Notes: generated by a model from the letters alone, not told the origin. A DNA stretch of 64,000 bases from Synchiropus splendidus (GCF_027744825.2 NC_071336.1:21585501-21649500), one strand, 5' to 3'. Positions 12,780 to 27,495 are shown, counted from the first letter of the stretch. Translations and numbers: made by a program.

Positions 12780-13850
12780 CTCTTCCACCTCATCAACCCC
12801 CTCCCCCTTCCCTCCATCCTGCTGCCATCTCTCCGCAACCGCTCCAAATTAATCTGCAAAATATTGATTTGAGGAGCAAGGGGGTTTTGAGGGGGGGGGG
12901 CACGCGATTGCGGCCGCATATTAATACGAACGGGCCGCTCTTCATCTCTCCTCTATACTTTAAGATCCTCATATCTTCATAATTGATTAATGTTCCTTTG
13001 TGAAGTGGGAATGAATAATACATTAGTGGGCCTGCTGCAGCCTCAGGCTGATGAGAAAATGTTTAATTTCAGTAAATGTAGCGCTCCCTCACTCTTTCTA
13101 GCTCTTATTTTCCCTTTGTGGTTATTTGTGAGTTTTCACTTGTTCCACTGTTGTTGATTTGCTCTTTTTCATGTTTACTGTCGCCATGTTAACCATCGAA
13201 AAAAGCAAAAATAAGAGGCATTAAATCCAGCCCCTGGACATTTTCTCATGCACTACAGAAGAATGTGGCGCCATCATTCGCTGACACTTTATCTATCAGC
13301 AATCCGTGCTGAGCGCGATGGAGGCCTCGGCGCTTTGGAAGCCGGCGCGACTCACGTTGCCGCGGCTCATCTGGTTAAACATGCTAATTGTGCTGACGAT
13401 AATGAGGAGGGATTTAAGCGCACGGCGTGCGTTGGTTGGCACCTGATGGCGAGCATCTGTTGGCGAGAAGAACCGACAAATGACTAATTGAATTTGCGCA
13501 CGACACCCACTTCATGCTCGGCTTCCTTTTCACTTGAACCCGTGCCAGTGATGAAGAGGATATTTACATATGCAAAGCCCCGTCTGCACAAACAAATTGA
13601 ATAAATAACACTCATCTATTAACAAGGGCCCTAATTAGTTATGGTAATTTGCCTTGATCACCCAATTAACCTCGCCGAGCGCGACGGATGGGGGTTTCTT
13701 GATGTGCTTTTCTGCTCATACGCTCAAGAGCATATCAGAGGTGCTTAACAAGCGCATTTGCTTAATTCCTTTTCACTGACTGTTGTGTTTTTCTCACGTC
13801 TTCATTGTTCTCCTTTGAATATGAGCTAATAGCCGAACTTGTCAAAGGAG
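12780..13850. promoter_or_regulatory. Candidate conserved non-coding block
   Basis: The block has no splice-bounded ORF but is rich in words common in ancient vertebrate enhancers. Examples are 'gcggccgcatattaatacga' and 'cataattgattaatg' near 12910-12990, 'tatttacatatgcaaagccc' near 13560, and 'ccctaattagttatggtaat' near 13630 with 'cacccaattaacctcgccga' just after. Homeodomain-type TAAT/ATTA sites and an octamer-like ATGCAAA recur. Repeats are absent, unlike the flanks. This is judged from composition; no alignment was possible. Confidence 0.5.
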
Positions 13851-13873
13851 CCAAGTGGCACTGAAAACGGATA

Positions 13874-14875
13874 CAGTGTTGCCACAGCTACTTTGAAAAA
13901 GTAATCTGATTACTCCCTCAAAAAGTAACTTAGTTACTTTACCGATTACTTGAATTTAAAAGCAACTGAGATGGATTACAAGTTACTTGTCAAGTTGCAT
14001 TTGACAGCTCTCGTCGCCTGAACAATATCTTTTATGTCAATTTTGAGGTTGGAGATCTTGGGGGTCCAGCGTTTTTCCATGTTTGGGGTCTTTTTTTTTT
14101 TAGCACAATCTCAGTGATATGAATGTTCAGTCAATATTTTACTTTGACACACTCGAACCCATTGGAGCGAAAAGCACGCACAAAAAGCAACAAGAACGAA
14201 AATGAAAAACAAAACAAAGTGATCTATTGTCATTCATATAATAAAATGTAGGGAATGCCCCATTATTTTTATTATTATTTTACTTTTTTGCTTTTTTTTT
14301 AACTACAAGTTTATTAACTTACAGTGTGTCATGTCTCCTATTGGCCATCTGGAGGCAGTAGTTGCACTTAAGTTCCTGGCCACTACGCTGCATCGCGGCG
14401 GAGGATCATTCTATTTCTGACTTTCGAGATAAAATGCAGTACATCACAAGTGTTGTTTAACTTGACCTATAAAGAGGATTTTTAAAAAACTGGTACATAG
14501 TTTTTTGGGTCCGCACTCGACACGTTTACGAGGCTACTTTGCTCCCTTTAACCTGTGATTTCTGCACGTTGGTGGACTCTGCAGGTTTAATACCGTCATC
14601 TATAGCAGACAATGATTCAAAGTAGTGGCTGTATTTTCAGCTAGAAACGTGCATCTCTCTCCTCACGCCTGTTATTTATTGCCGTGTAGCCGGCAGCTTG
14701 ACACGTGAGCTGCTGAGTGTCTGGTGACTGGTATGTCCTGCACATGACGTCATGCCCGAAGACGTGAACGGTATTTCGCTTCCCAACAATGGCAACAATA
14801 GTAACTTTAATTTGATGACTTTATTTGAAATAGATTACTCGTAACTGAAAAAGTAACGTGTTGGTGTCATCACTG
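13874..14875. mobile_element. About 1-kb non-autonomous DNA transposon
   Basis: The left end starts CAGTGTTGCC and has 'gaaaaagtaatctgattact' and 'aaaagtaacttagttacttt'. The right end holds 'gtaactgaaaaagtaacgtg' and ends in CATCACTG, the inverse of a CAGTGATG start. The GTAACT/AGTTAC iterations near both ends are typical of a fish and tetrapod hAT-type family. The flanks aacggata and ttcgggta agree at 5 of 8 positions, so they could be an eroded 8-bp target duplication. No transposase frame is present. Confidence 0.55.
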
Positions 14876-15746
14876 TTCGGGTAAACAGTGTTTCATGAAT
14901 GCACATAAGAAGTATTTCTTGCCACATTCTTCCTAGAGTGCCTACTGTCAGTATGGTTCACACGGACATGTATATTTTTACAGCTATTATGGCGGTTTAA
15001 ACAGAGTGTGTATTTGTTCAGAGAATGTCTGCCTGTTCCATTAGTTTATGTCCTTGGAAATACAATTTGGCCTCAAGTTTCTCTCCGTTTATTTTAAACC
15101 TTCAGTCAGCATCCCCCTCCTAATAGTGAGCCGTGTTTCCTCTTGTTTAACTTCACCACTCATTATCCAGGCCATGTGGAAGAGACAGTATTTAGAGGAG
15201 CGAGGGAGACAAGGCTTTGGTGAGGAAGAGGGAGGGAGGAAATGAATGAGTGGAACTGAGAGAGGAAGACAAAAGCAAAATGAATCAGTGACAAAAATGG
15301 AAAACATAAATGGTGTAAGAGGCTGACCTTCAGCTTTTTCTGCTGCTAATTGACTGTGATAAGAATGAGTTAATGTAATACTTTGGACAAGGCTGTATTT
15401 TATCTTTGGAATTAATGTTCAACATATGGAAATCTCTCAATCTAAATGCTGCCTTACATGGCCATCAATGCCCTGAAAATATGAGCATTTTATGTTTATA
15501 CAGATGCATTTCTGAAGCCAAAACATCGCTGTAAAACCTTCACATCAATGCAGCGTTTAGTTAACACGTCCTTCAACCCTGTTTTTGTGCATTGTCTTCT
15601 CCCCCATCAATGACCATTAACTTTGAAAACTTTGAAAAAAAGTAATTTTCATCTAAGTGTACGGAGGCATCATTCATGGGCGCTTGGAGCATATTACATA
15701 GGCTCATCTACTTTACTTGTGACACTGCTTTAGAACACTGTAAAAG
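14876..15746. other. Unassigned non-coding DNA
   Basis: No repeat family or gene recognised. Confidence 0.5.
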
Positions 15747-15748
15747 TA

Positions 15749-16439
15749 CAGTGGTCCCTCTGTTCCCTCTGTTCCCAGAAGGCTGTTTGAGAAGCGATTT
15801 GTTCGAAATCGGAATCGATTTTTCCCATTACAATAAATGGAAAAAGAAATGATGGGTTCCAAGCCTTAAAATAGGCTTTTGTAGGAGTGAATGTAGAGTG
15901 TCTGCTGCAGGTGCGCTGTTCCTCTATGTGTGTGGCCGCTGCATGTGGGAGGGGTTGCTGAGTGAGTGACGTCTCTCCAGAAATGAAGAGGTGCCCGGTG
16001 TGTGTCCAGCTCTGAATGTGCGCTTCTGTGCAGTTTGGCTGTGACACAGTAATAAACCAAGTTACACTCTGTCCCAGACTCTCCTCATCCCTGTCCCAGC
16101 TCCAGCCCACAACAGGACATCAAACCTCCAGCCTCGGAGGTGTGGAGAGCGAGCACCTCCCCTGTGACACTCTACCACGGTCCAGTGCGGAGACAGGAAA
16201 GGTTTTACACCTCAATATGAAGAAAAACAGTCAGTAAATGTAACTAACGTGACACGTCTGCATACAGAGGCTGCGTTGTACACCATAGCAAAGCGCGTCG
16301 TGGGTCAGCTGATCGGTCCGCGCACATTATGTTTTTTCCGGCTTTTTTCTGGGCCGTTTGAACCAAAAAAATCTCGAAATTTTTGTTTGAACTCCAATTT
16401 GTTCGAAGCCCGGGACGTTCGAAAACTGAGATGCCGCTG
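15749..16439 (-). mobile_element. Complete 691-bp MITE with TA target sites
   Basis: The element starts CAGTGGTCCCTCTG, ends with the inverse of CAGCGGCATCTCAG, and is flanked by TA on both sides (15747-15748 and 16440-16441), as for Tc1/mariner elements. The TIR type resembles Tigger-like elements. A second copy in opposite orientation spans 58585-59241 and a 5' piece is at 57118-57226. TTCGAAC-like words recur just inside each end. The interior shares an ORF-like frame with the second copy but shows no DDE transposase. Confidence 0.8.
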
Positions 16440-16441
16440 TA

Positions 16442-18384
16442 TTAAATATATAACAGATGACCATTGTAAACAAGCGAAGATACTTGCAATAAACCATAGT
16501 AGAAGACAAAGTACGCTGAAGAAACCAGACAGGGATGAGGCAGAAAACAAGGAGAACAGATGAAGCCCCAGTGTTCAGAAACCCAAGAGGAAAGAGGCTC
16601 TGTGGGTGTAACAGGATTTATACAGACTGTTAGATCAACTGATCCTACTTGAAAGCAGGTGTATATGACTGATCAATTAACAGTCTGGTAATCTTCCTTC
16701 ACTTGAAGAAAATGAATGAAAATGGAGTGATCATCCAACATTATTAAATAAAGTATATCTGTGTCTCCTAAGGCAGACGTACATAAAGAAACGCTGAATT
16801 CATCATGTCCTTGAAGACATGGGTGAGTCGTTGGAAGACACCAATTGGTTTAACTCGATCAAACATGTATATTTTTGAGCAAGAAATGGATATTAATAAA
16901 ACCTAAAATATTGCTGTTGACATCGCCGTCAGTTCTGTTGGTGTAACATTTATTATTTAATCTGACGTCACTATGAGTAGTCACCACGCACCAAATGAAC
17001 TCGCCGAGCCAATCGGGTATTTTTGCCGGAGGTTTTTGTATTTTTTTGTCTCTAACAGCTGCAAGTTATTTCCAGATTGTAGTTCAATTCATGGTCAATC
17101 TGCGTTCAAGAGGCACAGTAGCAACACCAGCGTTCAACGGAGCTGGTCCTCCTAGAGACAGAGGATGGAGGTTCATCATGCAGGAAGAGAGACATGGTAC
17201 TGGAGGACATCTCCAAATATGGAACAAATCACGACATACAATGGTGCCATGAGACATATTGTATATTCACCTAAAATACAGAATGATTCCATATTTTTAG
17301 GAGAAACACTGACTAATAATTTGAATCTCAATCCAAAACTATTGAAAAGGTTTATTGCAGATTCCCGATATTTTGACCCATCCTGGACAACTACCGCTCC
17401 GATGTGTTGACTCTGGACCGCTTTAGTTAAACAGGTGCAGAATTCGATTTTGCTGTATACAGAGTCGAACATAGGTGTTTCAAAACCCCACCTCGTAAGT
17501 TGTTCGAACAATATTCCTATTGATCAGTCAAGTATTGACAATTGAACTGAAAGGACTGAAGAAGTCAGGGTGCCACAGTGCTTTATCAAGCTACTGCCTT
17601 CATCCACCGAATCTCTTCAAGAAAGCGTGGTCAATACCAGCTACTGACTAGGGGAGATCTAGTAGCTATGCTATGATCATCAGCATGAGAGCAACCACCG
17701 GTTCAACAACACTCCTCCAAATGTCATGACGTCAGCAAAAAACTGTCTAACAATGTCTGTTGCCATATATTTGAAATATCAGAGTGACTTCTTAGCTAAT
17801 GCAATATTTGACTCTCTGGCGGGCAGAGATGCTACCAAGGATATCGGATGCTAAGGTTAGTTCATGCTCACATCTGCTGAGTCATCTCCTCTGTGTCCTT
17901 GGCTTATTAACTGATTTAAGACTGATTAGATCAACCGTGCACATGAGCGCACGCGCATGTTGGACGGGATACGGGCTTAACACACCAAATTTGCATATCA
18001 AAATGAAATTGCTTGACCAGTGAAAACTAGATTATTTCAAAATGTTTACATCAAGGTGTAGATAAAACGATGAGTGTGCAGATTTTTAATGCACCTTGCA
18101 GCATTAAAAGCCATTTACGACATTAGCTTAAGCTCATGTTATGCAAACACATTTAGGGAGTCAGAAGCACTTATAATGGGAACACGTGATGTCCAGTTTC
18201 TTTCTCCCGCGCCGCTGTGATTTGACTTCAAGAGATCTTCGGCATCCGTATTGATTTTACACTCAATATGATGAAGTATTAGTGATGTTAAATGTCTATA
18301 CCATCTGCATATTTATATGCCTCAGCCTTGAAATGATGACAGCCTCAATATTTCTCCAAATACGTTATAGCGCAGTAACAGGAC
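16442..18384. other. Unassigned non-coding DNA
   Basis: Only chance ORFs are seen. The stretch 16970-17570 contains words such as 'gttcgaac' but has no matched ends that I can define. Confidence 0.45.
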
Positions 18385-18645
18385 TTGTTTAAAACACCTT
18401 GCAATGGTCTTACAAGATGGTCGCAGGTTTGAATCGCGCCTGACGTTGGTGGGGTTTGAACTGGGTTTTGTTTGTCTGGAAGAATTTCTGCTTGGGCTTG
18501 TTTGGGTTTTCTCAGAACGCTCCACCGGAGACTGGAAACTGGCCATAAATGTGAGGTGTCCATACAGAACCCAGTGATTGACGGGCAGCCAGCCTGTCTT
18601 TTTCCCTGTGGGCCACGCTCCAGCCCACACAATGGTGTTAAGGGA
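18385..18645 (+). repeat. Diverged tRNA-derived SINE
   Basis: A tRNA-like head with B box GGTTTGAATCG starting at 18426 is followed by diverged body words: 'tttctgcttgggcttgtttg', 'ggttttctcagaacgctcca', 'gtgattgacgggcagccagc' and 'ggccacgctccagccc'. The order agrees with the 23620-23885 copy, so I read both as one SINE family. Confidence 0.5.
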
Positions 18646-19819
18646 ACATGGAGAAGATGCCACAGAATGTACAAATGTATCACTCTCATCATGACTTCAA
18701 TGTAGATGTCACTTAGAGTACCTTATGTAGCTAGGTGCCTTCTCGGAGCCGCCATGAGTAAACCATATGATCAGTGGAAATGCAATTCACACCAAGCTCC
18801 ACTTGAAAATAGTCACCATTCGACACTTTCGGACTGAGAAAGTGTTTAACTGACATAGGCTTTACTACAGCATTAAGGTCAGTTCCAACATGGGCACTAT
18901 GATTTGGAGCTTTAAACAGTTCAGTCCAAAGAGATGATGGAACTTGTATGTCAAAATTGCAATTGCAATTGAATTGAATTATATATATATATATATATAT
19001 ATTGTAAATGGAAAATAATGCAAGACATGCCAACATCATAGCATCAAAAGAATACTCTTTACAGTATATGCAAAGTACCAAACAACTTTGAAGGTGTCGA
19101 AGAAAGTCAGCTGTCTTCACTTACTGAATAAAGAGTATGCGTCAACAACGCACAAGGTGTTGTGTACAGTTTTGAATGTTGTTTTAGGGTCATCGGTAAA
19201 TTCTTTGAAATATTTGAGAACAGATGGGGAGGCAGAGAAAATCATTTTGTGTTCTTAAATCCTTTTCCGAATTCATTTAAGATGCCTTCTATTAAACCTT
19301 GGAGCAGTCTGAGATGAGAGAGGACCAATCCCCTGAACAAAATGGTTAGGGATGCTACCAAACACCCACTGTCTTCTTCCGAGAACACGTTCTATTATTA
19401 CATTTCAGAGTTCATTTCTGCCGTGAGCACTTTTTTTTATCCGCTAATATTACTCAAGTCATATTAAATAATGAATTTAGTAAACATGAAATACAAAAAA
19501 AGGATGTTTGCTCAAGCCAGTGCCTTAAACTGTGTTTGCGTGTGACAGTTTCCTCTTGAGATGTTCATTTCTCTCCTCCATGTTGTTGTCAGGCTTCCAC
19601 CAGCAGTGTCTGCACCAGGGAGACGAAGACATATTGGTGTTAATGAAAAACCCTCCTAAACTCTCCTCCCCACATGAATGTTTAAACATGCTTGTCATAA
19701 CATTCATTCGCTCACACATGACAGCTAGCATCTGCAGCTGCCTTGCTCGCCCTCAATATTTTATCATACCATCTACCCCAGCCCTGCACCAGCACAATGG
19801 CTGTGTGTTAGCAAACTGA
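18646..19819. other. Unassigned DNA with a short (TA)n
   Basis: Contains (AT)11 at 18981-19002. No gene is recognised. Confidence 0.5.
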
Positions 19820-20720
19820 ATTATAATGACTCAAAAACATGCTGTGTTCGGGCCCAGGGCTGGCGCGGGCCATACATAATGGATCCAGCGACATCACAGA
19901 ACTGGTAATAGAGCAATTAGTCAGGAACACGTTGGATGAAGATTAACACGTTTAGCATGCAAAGGTGAAGAAAAAAACTTTATGTTGTGGTACAAGGTGA
20001 CAAACAATAGTTTAGAAATACAGAATATGTATATAAAAAAGTCTGCCTTAGTTGAACAAAAAAGGTACAATTGAGTCATTCTGTTATTGCGCAGGTGAGC
20101 AACTGTGAACTTGTTGATTTCGACAGAAGTGCTTCACCATGGTAACAGTTGGAAAACTCTTGATCCCGTCATCTCTCCCTGTCATTCCACCCTTTGGACT
20201 TGCACCTAAAATGCCAGAACTCCAGAAACGCCCACATACACACACACAACAGATTAGAAATCACTTGTATGTAAGAAACCGTGCCGGTCGGGTCTGAAAT
20301 CAGTCAGCAAAAAAGCTGCAACATTTTAAGAGCAGAAAGGTTTTAGGTTTTCACTCAGGTATTTTTGGAAACGCGGAAAAGTGTCCACGTATATTTGTGT
20401 GAACTCACACCCACTTAAAGCTCTTAACTGTGTTGCCGGCTTGACATTGTGTGGTGGGCGAAGGGACCGAGGCACCGAGCATCAGGGTAGAGAGGCTTCT
20501 CATAGATGCTGAATGCAGAATCAAATGAATATTAATGCGGAACCAATTACCTTAGGGAAATGTTGTCTGTAGGTTAGCTTTGCTAATGCACGTGTCTCAC
20601 CTTTAGCGGAATGAAAGCAGTGGGGGTAAAGCCTGGAGGGCGGACAGAGCAGATGTATTCATTTTTCCTCCTAACAAGCTTGTCTAGCCAGCTGAAATGG
20701 AATTGTCCAGCAGCTACCAA
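19820..20720. promoter_or_regulatory. Candidate conserved non-coding segments
   Basis: Two repeat-free patches look constrained by composition. One is 19850-19960 ('tacataatggatccagcgac', 'agagcaattagtcaggaaca'). The other is 20500-20720 ('aatgaatattaatgcggaac', 'ccaattaccttaggg'). Both carry homeodomain-type ATTA words and lack reading frames. Without alignment this is a suggestion only. Confidence 0.35.
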
Positions 20721-22849
<2,129 letters not shown>

Positions 22850-22995
22850 CTGTGAAGAATTCCACTTTGTGGTTTGGCCGGCTGGTGGAATTAACTATGT
22901 TAATGAGCTACAGTGGATATCGCAGGCAGTTGTCATTTCAGCTGATTAAATCTGCCAGTGTCAGCAGTTAAGCTGAGAACCCTGCAGACTTCTCA
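22850..22995. promoter_or_regulatory. Candidate conserved non-coding element
   Basis: A short repeat-free patch contains 'ctttgtggtttggccggctg' (TGTGGTTT is a Runx-like site), 'aattaactatgttaatgagc' and 'gtcatttcagctgattaaat'. The dense mix of GATTA, TTAATGAG and Runx-like words is typical of enhancers. This is inferred from composition only. Confidence 0.4.
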
Positions 22996-23243
22996 CATGA
23001 ATAATACAGTTAAACTGATATATACCATCAAAATTATTGGCTTAAAGTTGGAAACTCATTCTCTTTTTACTTAAAAGTTTCATATCATAATGCTCCACTG
23101 TGGTCATGAAAAGAACCACCAAGTGGCACGTTCAACTGGAAGAGGTTGTTGCTCTTCAGGTCAAAGCAGGTGCCTGAAGAAGCAATAACTATCAATGGGA
23201 ATGAAACAAATACAGTTATACATACAGTGGAATGATCTTATAT

Positions 23244-23287
<44 letters not shown>

Positions 23288-23619
23288 TTGCCAGTGTACA
23301 CCACTGGACTGAATGAAACCCTGTACAGCAAGTAATACTTCCGTTAGTATCACTGATGAGAATTACAAGTATTGAAAGTATAGACTTGTATATTTTCCCT
23401 GTCCTCCTATTGTCCCCTTTTTCATGTAAAAGAGCTGAAAAATCTACAGCTACAGAAGAAAATATGTAGTTCAGTCTTGGTAACCACTTCAATAAATAAA
23501 TAAGTAAAGATCACACATAAATGCGTCACTGTTGACATCGGCGTGTGGGTTGTGATCTACTACAGTCAAACTACTTCAATAAATACTTCCCTTAAGGCTT
23601 GATAGCTTGTCAGAATAAA
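22996..23619. repeat. Unassigned DNA with (AT)n at 23247-23284
   Basis: A 38-bp AT run is the only clear feature. The flanks are AT-rich with no gene signal. Confidence 0.7.
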
Positions 23620-23885
23620 TATTCCATTCATTCTTGCTTCCAGAAGGTAGCAAGTTCAATTCCCGGGTTGACTACTTTTCTGTGTCCGGGTTCTCCGGTT
23701 TCCTCCCGCAGCCCAAAGACATGCTCACTAGGTGAACTGGACACTCTAAAATTGACCCTAAGTGCGTGTGAACGGTGTGTGTGTGTGTACACTGCGATGG
23801 CGACCAGTCCAGGGTGTATTCCCGCCTCTCGCCCGATGACCACTGGGATCAGCTCCAGCGGTACCTGCAAGTCTGAAGGGGAATA
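23620..23885 (+). repeat. tRNA-derived fish SINE, best copy
   Basis: A B-box-like AGTTCAATTCC at 23653-23663 is followed by 'ccgggttctccggtttcctc', 'ccgcagcccaaagacatgct', 'actggacactctaaaattga', a GT-rich segment, 'gcgatggcgaccagtccagg', 'gtgtattcccgcctctcgcc' and 'ctgggatcagctccag', ending 'gaaggggaataagc'. This is the clearest copy of the family also seen at 775-1010, 18385-18645 and 43895-44115. Confidence 0.7.
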
Positions 23886-24689
23886 AGCACAGCATTCTCC
23901 ACCTGCAACACTACCTTCAGCTTAATTCTGCATTTCTGAAACAGGACTGCTTATGTTACATGGATGCTAAAACACAACTAATTCACAGTACTCTATCACC
24001 AGTAGTATTGCGACCAACCCCAAGTTAAGGATATTTGACACGTAGTGATGGACCATTTATTTTTAAATGAAGGTAATTTGTATCCGGACTCACTCATCCA
24101 GACACAATTAGAAACAAGTATCGCAGGAACGTCGAATGTGGAGTGGTTTGGTGAAAAAGTTCAGGAGGCCAGACTCAGATAGTTAGAACAAGAGGTGAAT
24201 GAAGAGGTGTAGGAGTTAGGGGTGTCAGTGCTGACGGCAGGAGAAATACTGTAAATGTTTCAGCGCCAAAATATCACTGTCAAGTCCCGGACAAATGATG
24301 CCACAATGACTGTGTCTCAAATGAACTCAGGCATTGACAAACTACATTCCAACAGCAAGGTGGAAATGATCCATTGATTCTTCACCAAATGACCTGGCAC
24401 CACAGATTCTCTGACAAAGGCAGGTTATATGGAATCAAAGACAATTTTTTTCTCTGTATTTCTTACAAATTCAACTTTTAGTTTCCACATAAATGAGATC
24501 TATCTTGACTGAGAGTCACATACGCGCATGAGATTCTTATAATCACTCCGTAAAAGCAGCTATTTATGCAAGTCATCAGAAAAAAAAAGAACACACTGGG
24601 AAACTCAAACCTCACTAATCACACTAACCCAAAAATAAATAAATAAATAGACGTCCCTTCCTGTCACGATCCTGGAAGGAGTCCCCATT
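23886..24689. other. Unassigned non-coding DNA
   Basis: Contains an (AAAT)n run at 24634-24649. No gene is recognised. Confidence 0.5.
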
Positions 24690-25960
24690 CTTCAGCTCAT
24701 AAATATGGAAGGCCAAAGATTATGAGATTCACTGACAAAAAGGGAATCAAAATCCATTGTAACGTGTCCTTTTCCCCATGTAAAGTTTGGATTAAATGTC
24801 ACACATTAGCATGTGAACTTTTAAATGAGCTTGTTTGCTCTCTGTGGTGTGGGCCATGTAAATACTCTTCTGAGTATAGAACGGAGATAGTTGAAGCAGG
24901 GTGGGGGGCTAATGGCAATTGGGATGGGTAGACCTTTTTTTTTTTTCTTTTCTTTTTTTGGGCCACCAATTAGCGCCCAGTTGGGGACTTGAGTACTGTC
25001 TGTCTGGTGCAGTGGTGAAGTGGCAGATGGCAGCGCATCCTGATGCTCGACACTCCTGGTGATATTCCGGGAATGTCTCTGACTGGCACACTTGAAATGT
25101 AATGATTGACATGCATTACCTAGTGGATAACTATAGGCCTCAAAAGAACTGTGAAAATACTGAAGCACATTCACCTCTTACATCCTTTTGTTTCATATAA
25201 TAAGAGCATTTCATTTCCTCATGTTCATGTGAAACCATAGCACCGCTGCCTGAAATGCTTGATAGAAACCAAACACAATTCCCTTTCCCTTCATTTTTCA
25301 TCGACTGCGACTCCCTTTGTTTTAGATGTGACCCTGCTTATTTATTGTTATAATTTCCTCTCTGTGTCTGTAAAACACATTAAAATCATAATGCAATCTT
25401 TGCTAACCCGGGAGCAACATTATTGTTCCATTATATTCACCGAACAACAGCCCCTCAGCCTCTTTATCAATCCAATATCTCATAATGTGTGCCCTGCCTG
25501 GTCATTTTGAATATAAAAAGATATCACAGCGTTATTGTGCCATATTTCCTATGTTTAGTGTTAATCTCTTGTTCTGTCAAGAATCAGACAAATCCAATAC
25601 AACATTTGATTAGTTGTATTTTTGTGCCTTTTTTTTGTGCTCATAGTCTCCAGGTGATATTGGACGTGTTATATAGCATGTACAGAGCTGCTGTTATGTC
25701 TGAGGATAAAAATGATTTAAGGCGTGCTCAGCACAGAGTTTTCATTGACTGCCTTTAATTTGACTGTGAAGGTGGGCTTTATTACTCTCCTGATCTGTAT
25801 CACGGTGAGTTTTCATCCTGTCGGGTTGATTAAAACAAGCAACCTTTCAATTGCGTGCAGTGTCATTAAAAACGAATCATCATTTGGTGTCAAACTCTTT
25901 GGAGCATTCGCGTTTTATTGTTCAAGGGCAAACTATTTTGGGCTGTAATTAAACCTGTAA
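24690..25960. promoter_or_regulatory. Candidate conserved non-coding cluster
   Basis: This is the longest repeat-free, enhancer-like block in the window. Sub-blocks include 24820-25180 ('gtgtgggccatgtaaatact', 'ggggctaatggcaattggga', 'accaattagcgcccagttgg') and 25250-25960 ('gcttatttattgttataatt', 'acattattgttccattatat', 'ggtgggctttattactctcc'). Stop codons occur in all frames, so it is not an exon. It contains forkhead-like TGTTTA, ATTA and SOX-like ATTGTT words. Composition and lack of TEs suggest constraint, but this needs alignment to other fish. Confidence 0.5.
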
Positions 25961-26132
25961 CCCATTGACTAGAGAATAGGCAGACTTGTTACGGAGTCAC
26001 CGACATGGCTGTGGGACTACGCATGAATATGCCGTACGAAATGATCATAAAGTGTATATTGCGTACAAAGTTGATTCTTTTGAATTAGAACATAAAACTG
26101 AATTTGAATTCAGCGCAAAGCAATAGCCTAAA
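25961..26132. other. Unassigned non-coding DNA
   Basis: Nothing recognised. Confidence 0.5.
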
Positions 26133-26369
26133 ATGTACCTTGATGCTATCACCAAAGTAAGATCCCGTCGATGTGTCCGGACTGGTGCTACTGAGCGTGT
26201 AAGCCTGTTCCCCCCAAAAGATGTTGAGCGTCATAAGATATGGGTGAAGCAACTTAAAACAACGAGGGGCAAGTGGCAACCATCGCCGTTGTCTGTACTC
26301 TGCAGCCATATTTTTTTCCTCAAAGTTTGCACAGAGGTGCAGAGAGAGAAAAACGTACTTTGCGTATAA
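26133..26369 (+). pseudogene. Decayed THAP-domain remnant
   Basis: A 78-residue open frame contains the stretch FPPKDVERHKIWVKQL followed by KWQPSPLSVLCS and then H. THAP zinc-binding DNA-binding domains have an FPxDxxRxxxW block, then a K-W-x-P-S block, a C-x-x-H pair and a final F. The first C-x-C pair is partly recognisable (RSRRCVRTGATERVSLF), but one cysteine is missing. The spacing after CS is also damaged (CSHIFF in place of a CSxHF pattern). The frame ends soon after with no second domain, so this is a broken fragment. The source could be a P-element-like (THAP-carrying) transposon or a THAP-family gene. Family recognition is by motif only. Confidence 0.5.
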
Positions 26370-27495
26370 CATTCCGGAAAGGGGTATAGAGCGTGACACG
26401 GGATCCGGGGGAACGTGACGGATGGCGAGACCTCTCCTCGCTGAATATTGGATGTCAGTGGCTATTTATGACTACACACATAGGTATCCTCCTTAGTGAT
26501 CATAATGAAAGTCACGTGACAAAAACTGCACAGCAGTTTGGTGGTCTACTGTGAATATCAATCGACTCGTTGTTACACGGAGAATGAATGGAGCACCATC
26601 CAATAGCTCACCTTAACCCCAAACTGTGTTTTTTTTTTTTTTTTTTTTTTACATGTCGCGCTATAATGGGCCAGGAATGTATTCAGTTGAAAACCTCCTG
26701 CGTCATCATGCAACGCAAAAGACCGTCTTTGTCTTTGGTATAGGACGCTAAACTATATAGACTAATATAGCAGTGGAGTGGAGTGAAGATGTGTTGCCCA
26801 GTTATGGTCGAACATTGCACTTATCTGCATTACAGTATAATGTATGACAGTTTTCAGAAACTACTTTTTATGTAATTCTTTTTGTATACACACAATGGAA
26901 ACTTCTTACTTATTACTCTACTTAGTAAACCTTTAAGTTTGGATTTACAATGGGATGCAACAAATCAATCACTGTGTCTGCTGTAAAAGTTAACATTGGT
27001 TCTCAAGACTTCACAGCCATTTGACTGATTTATAGTTCATTGACTGACAAACAGCAAGTGACACACCAAGACAACAGGACCTGAAGTAAATGCCAGCATC
27101 TTAACAGAGCTGAAACACTCACATCTGAGGGAAGCCGTCAGACTCATTTAAATGCAGAAGCGCACACATGGAATCATCCAGTAGTACAAAGGGATCACAA
27201 GTTGTTCAGACTGTTGACTGAGATTAACAGAACAGTGTGACACGTGGCAGCACGACCATGCAGGAGAACACACAACATTACACGGTGTAGTTTAATAAAC
27301 CTGCATATTGGTATGTGCAAATTTCCCCTCAATTTACTACAGTGTTACAGTACAGTGATCTCTGCACAAGTAAAATTGTCAGCAATGGGATTATATGTAA
27401 AAAAAGTAAACTTTAACTTTGGGTATTATGAAAAAACGGATGATATGGGAGATATTCTGTGTAGAGCAACTTCAATATTTACATGTGTTAAACAA
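26370..27495. other. Unassigned DNA
   Basis: Contains a T run of over 20 bases ending at 26650. No gene is recognised. Confidence 0.5.
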
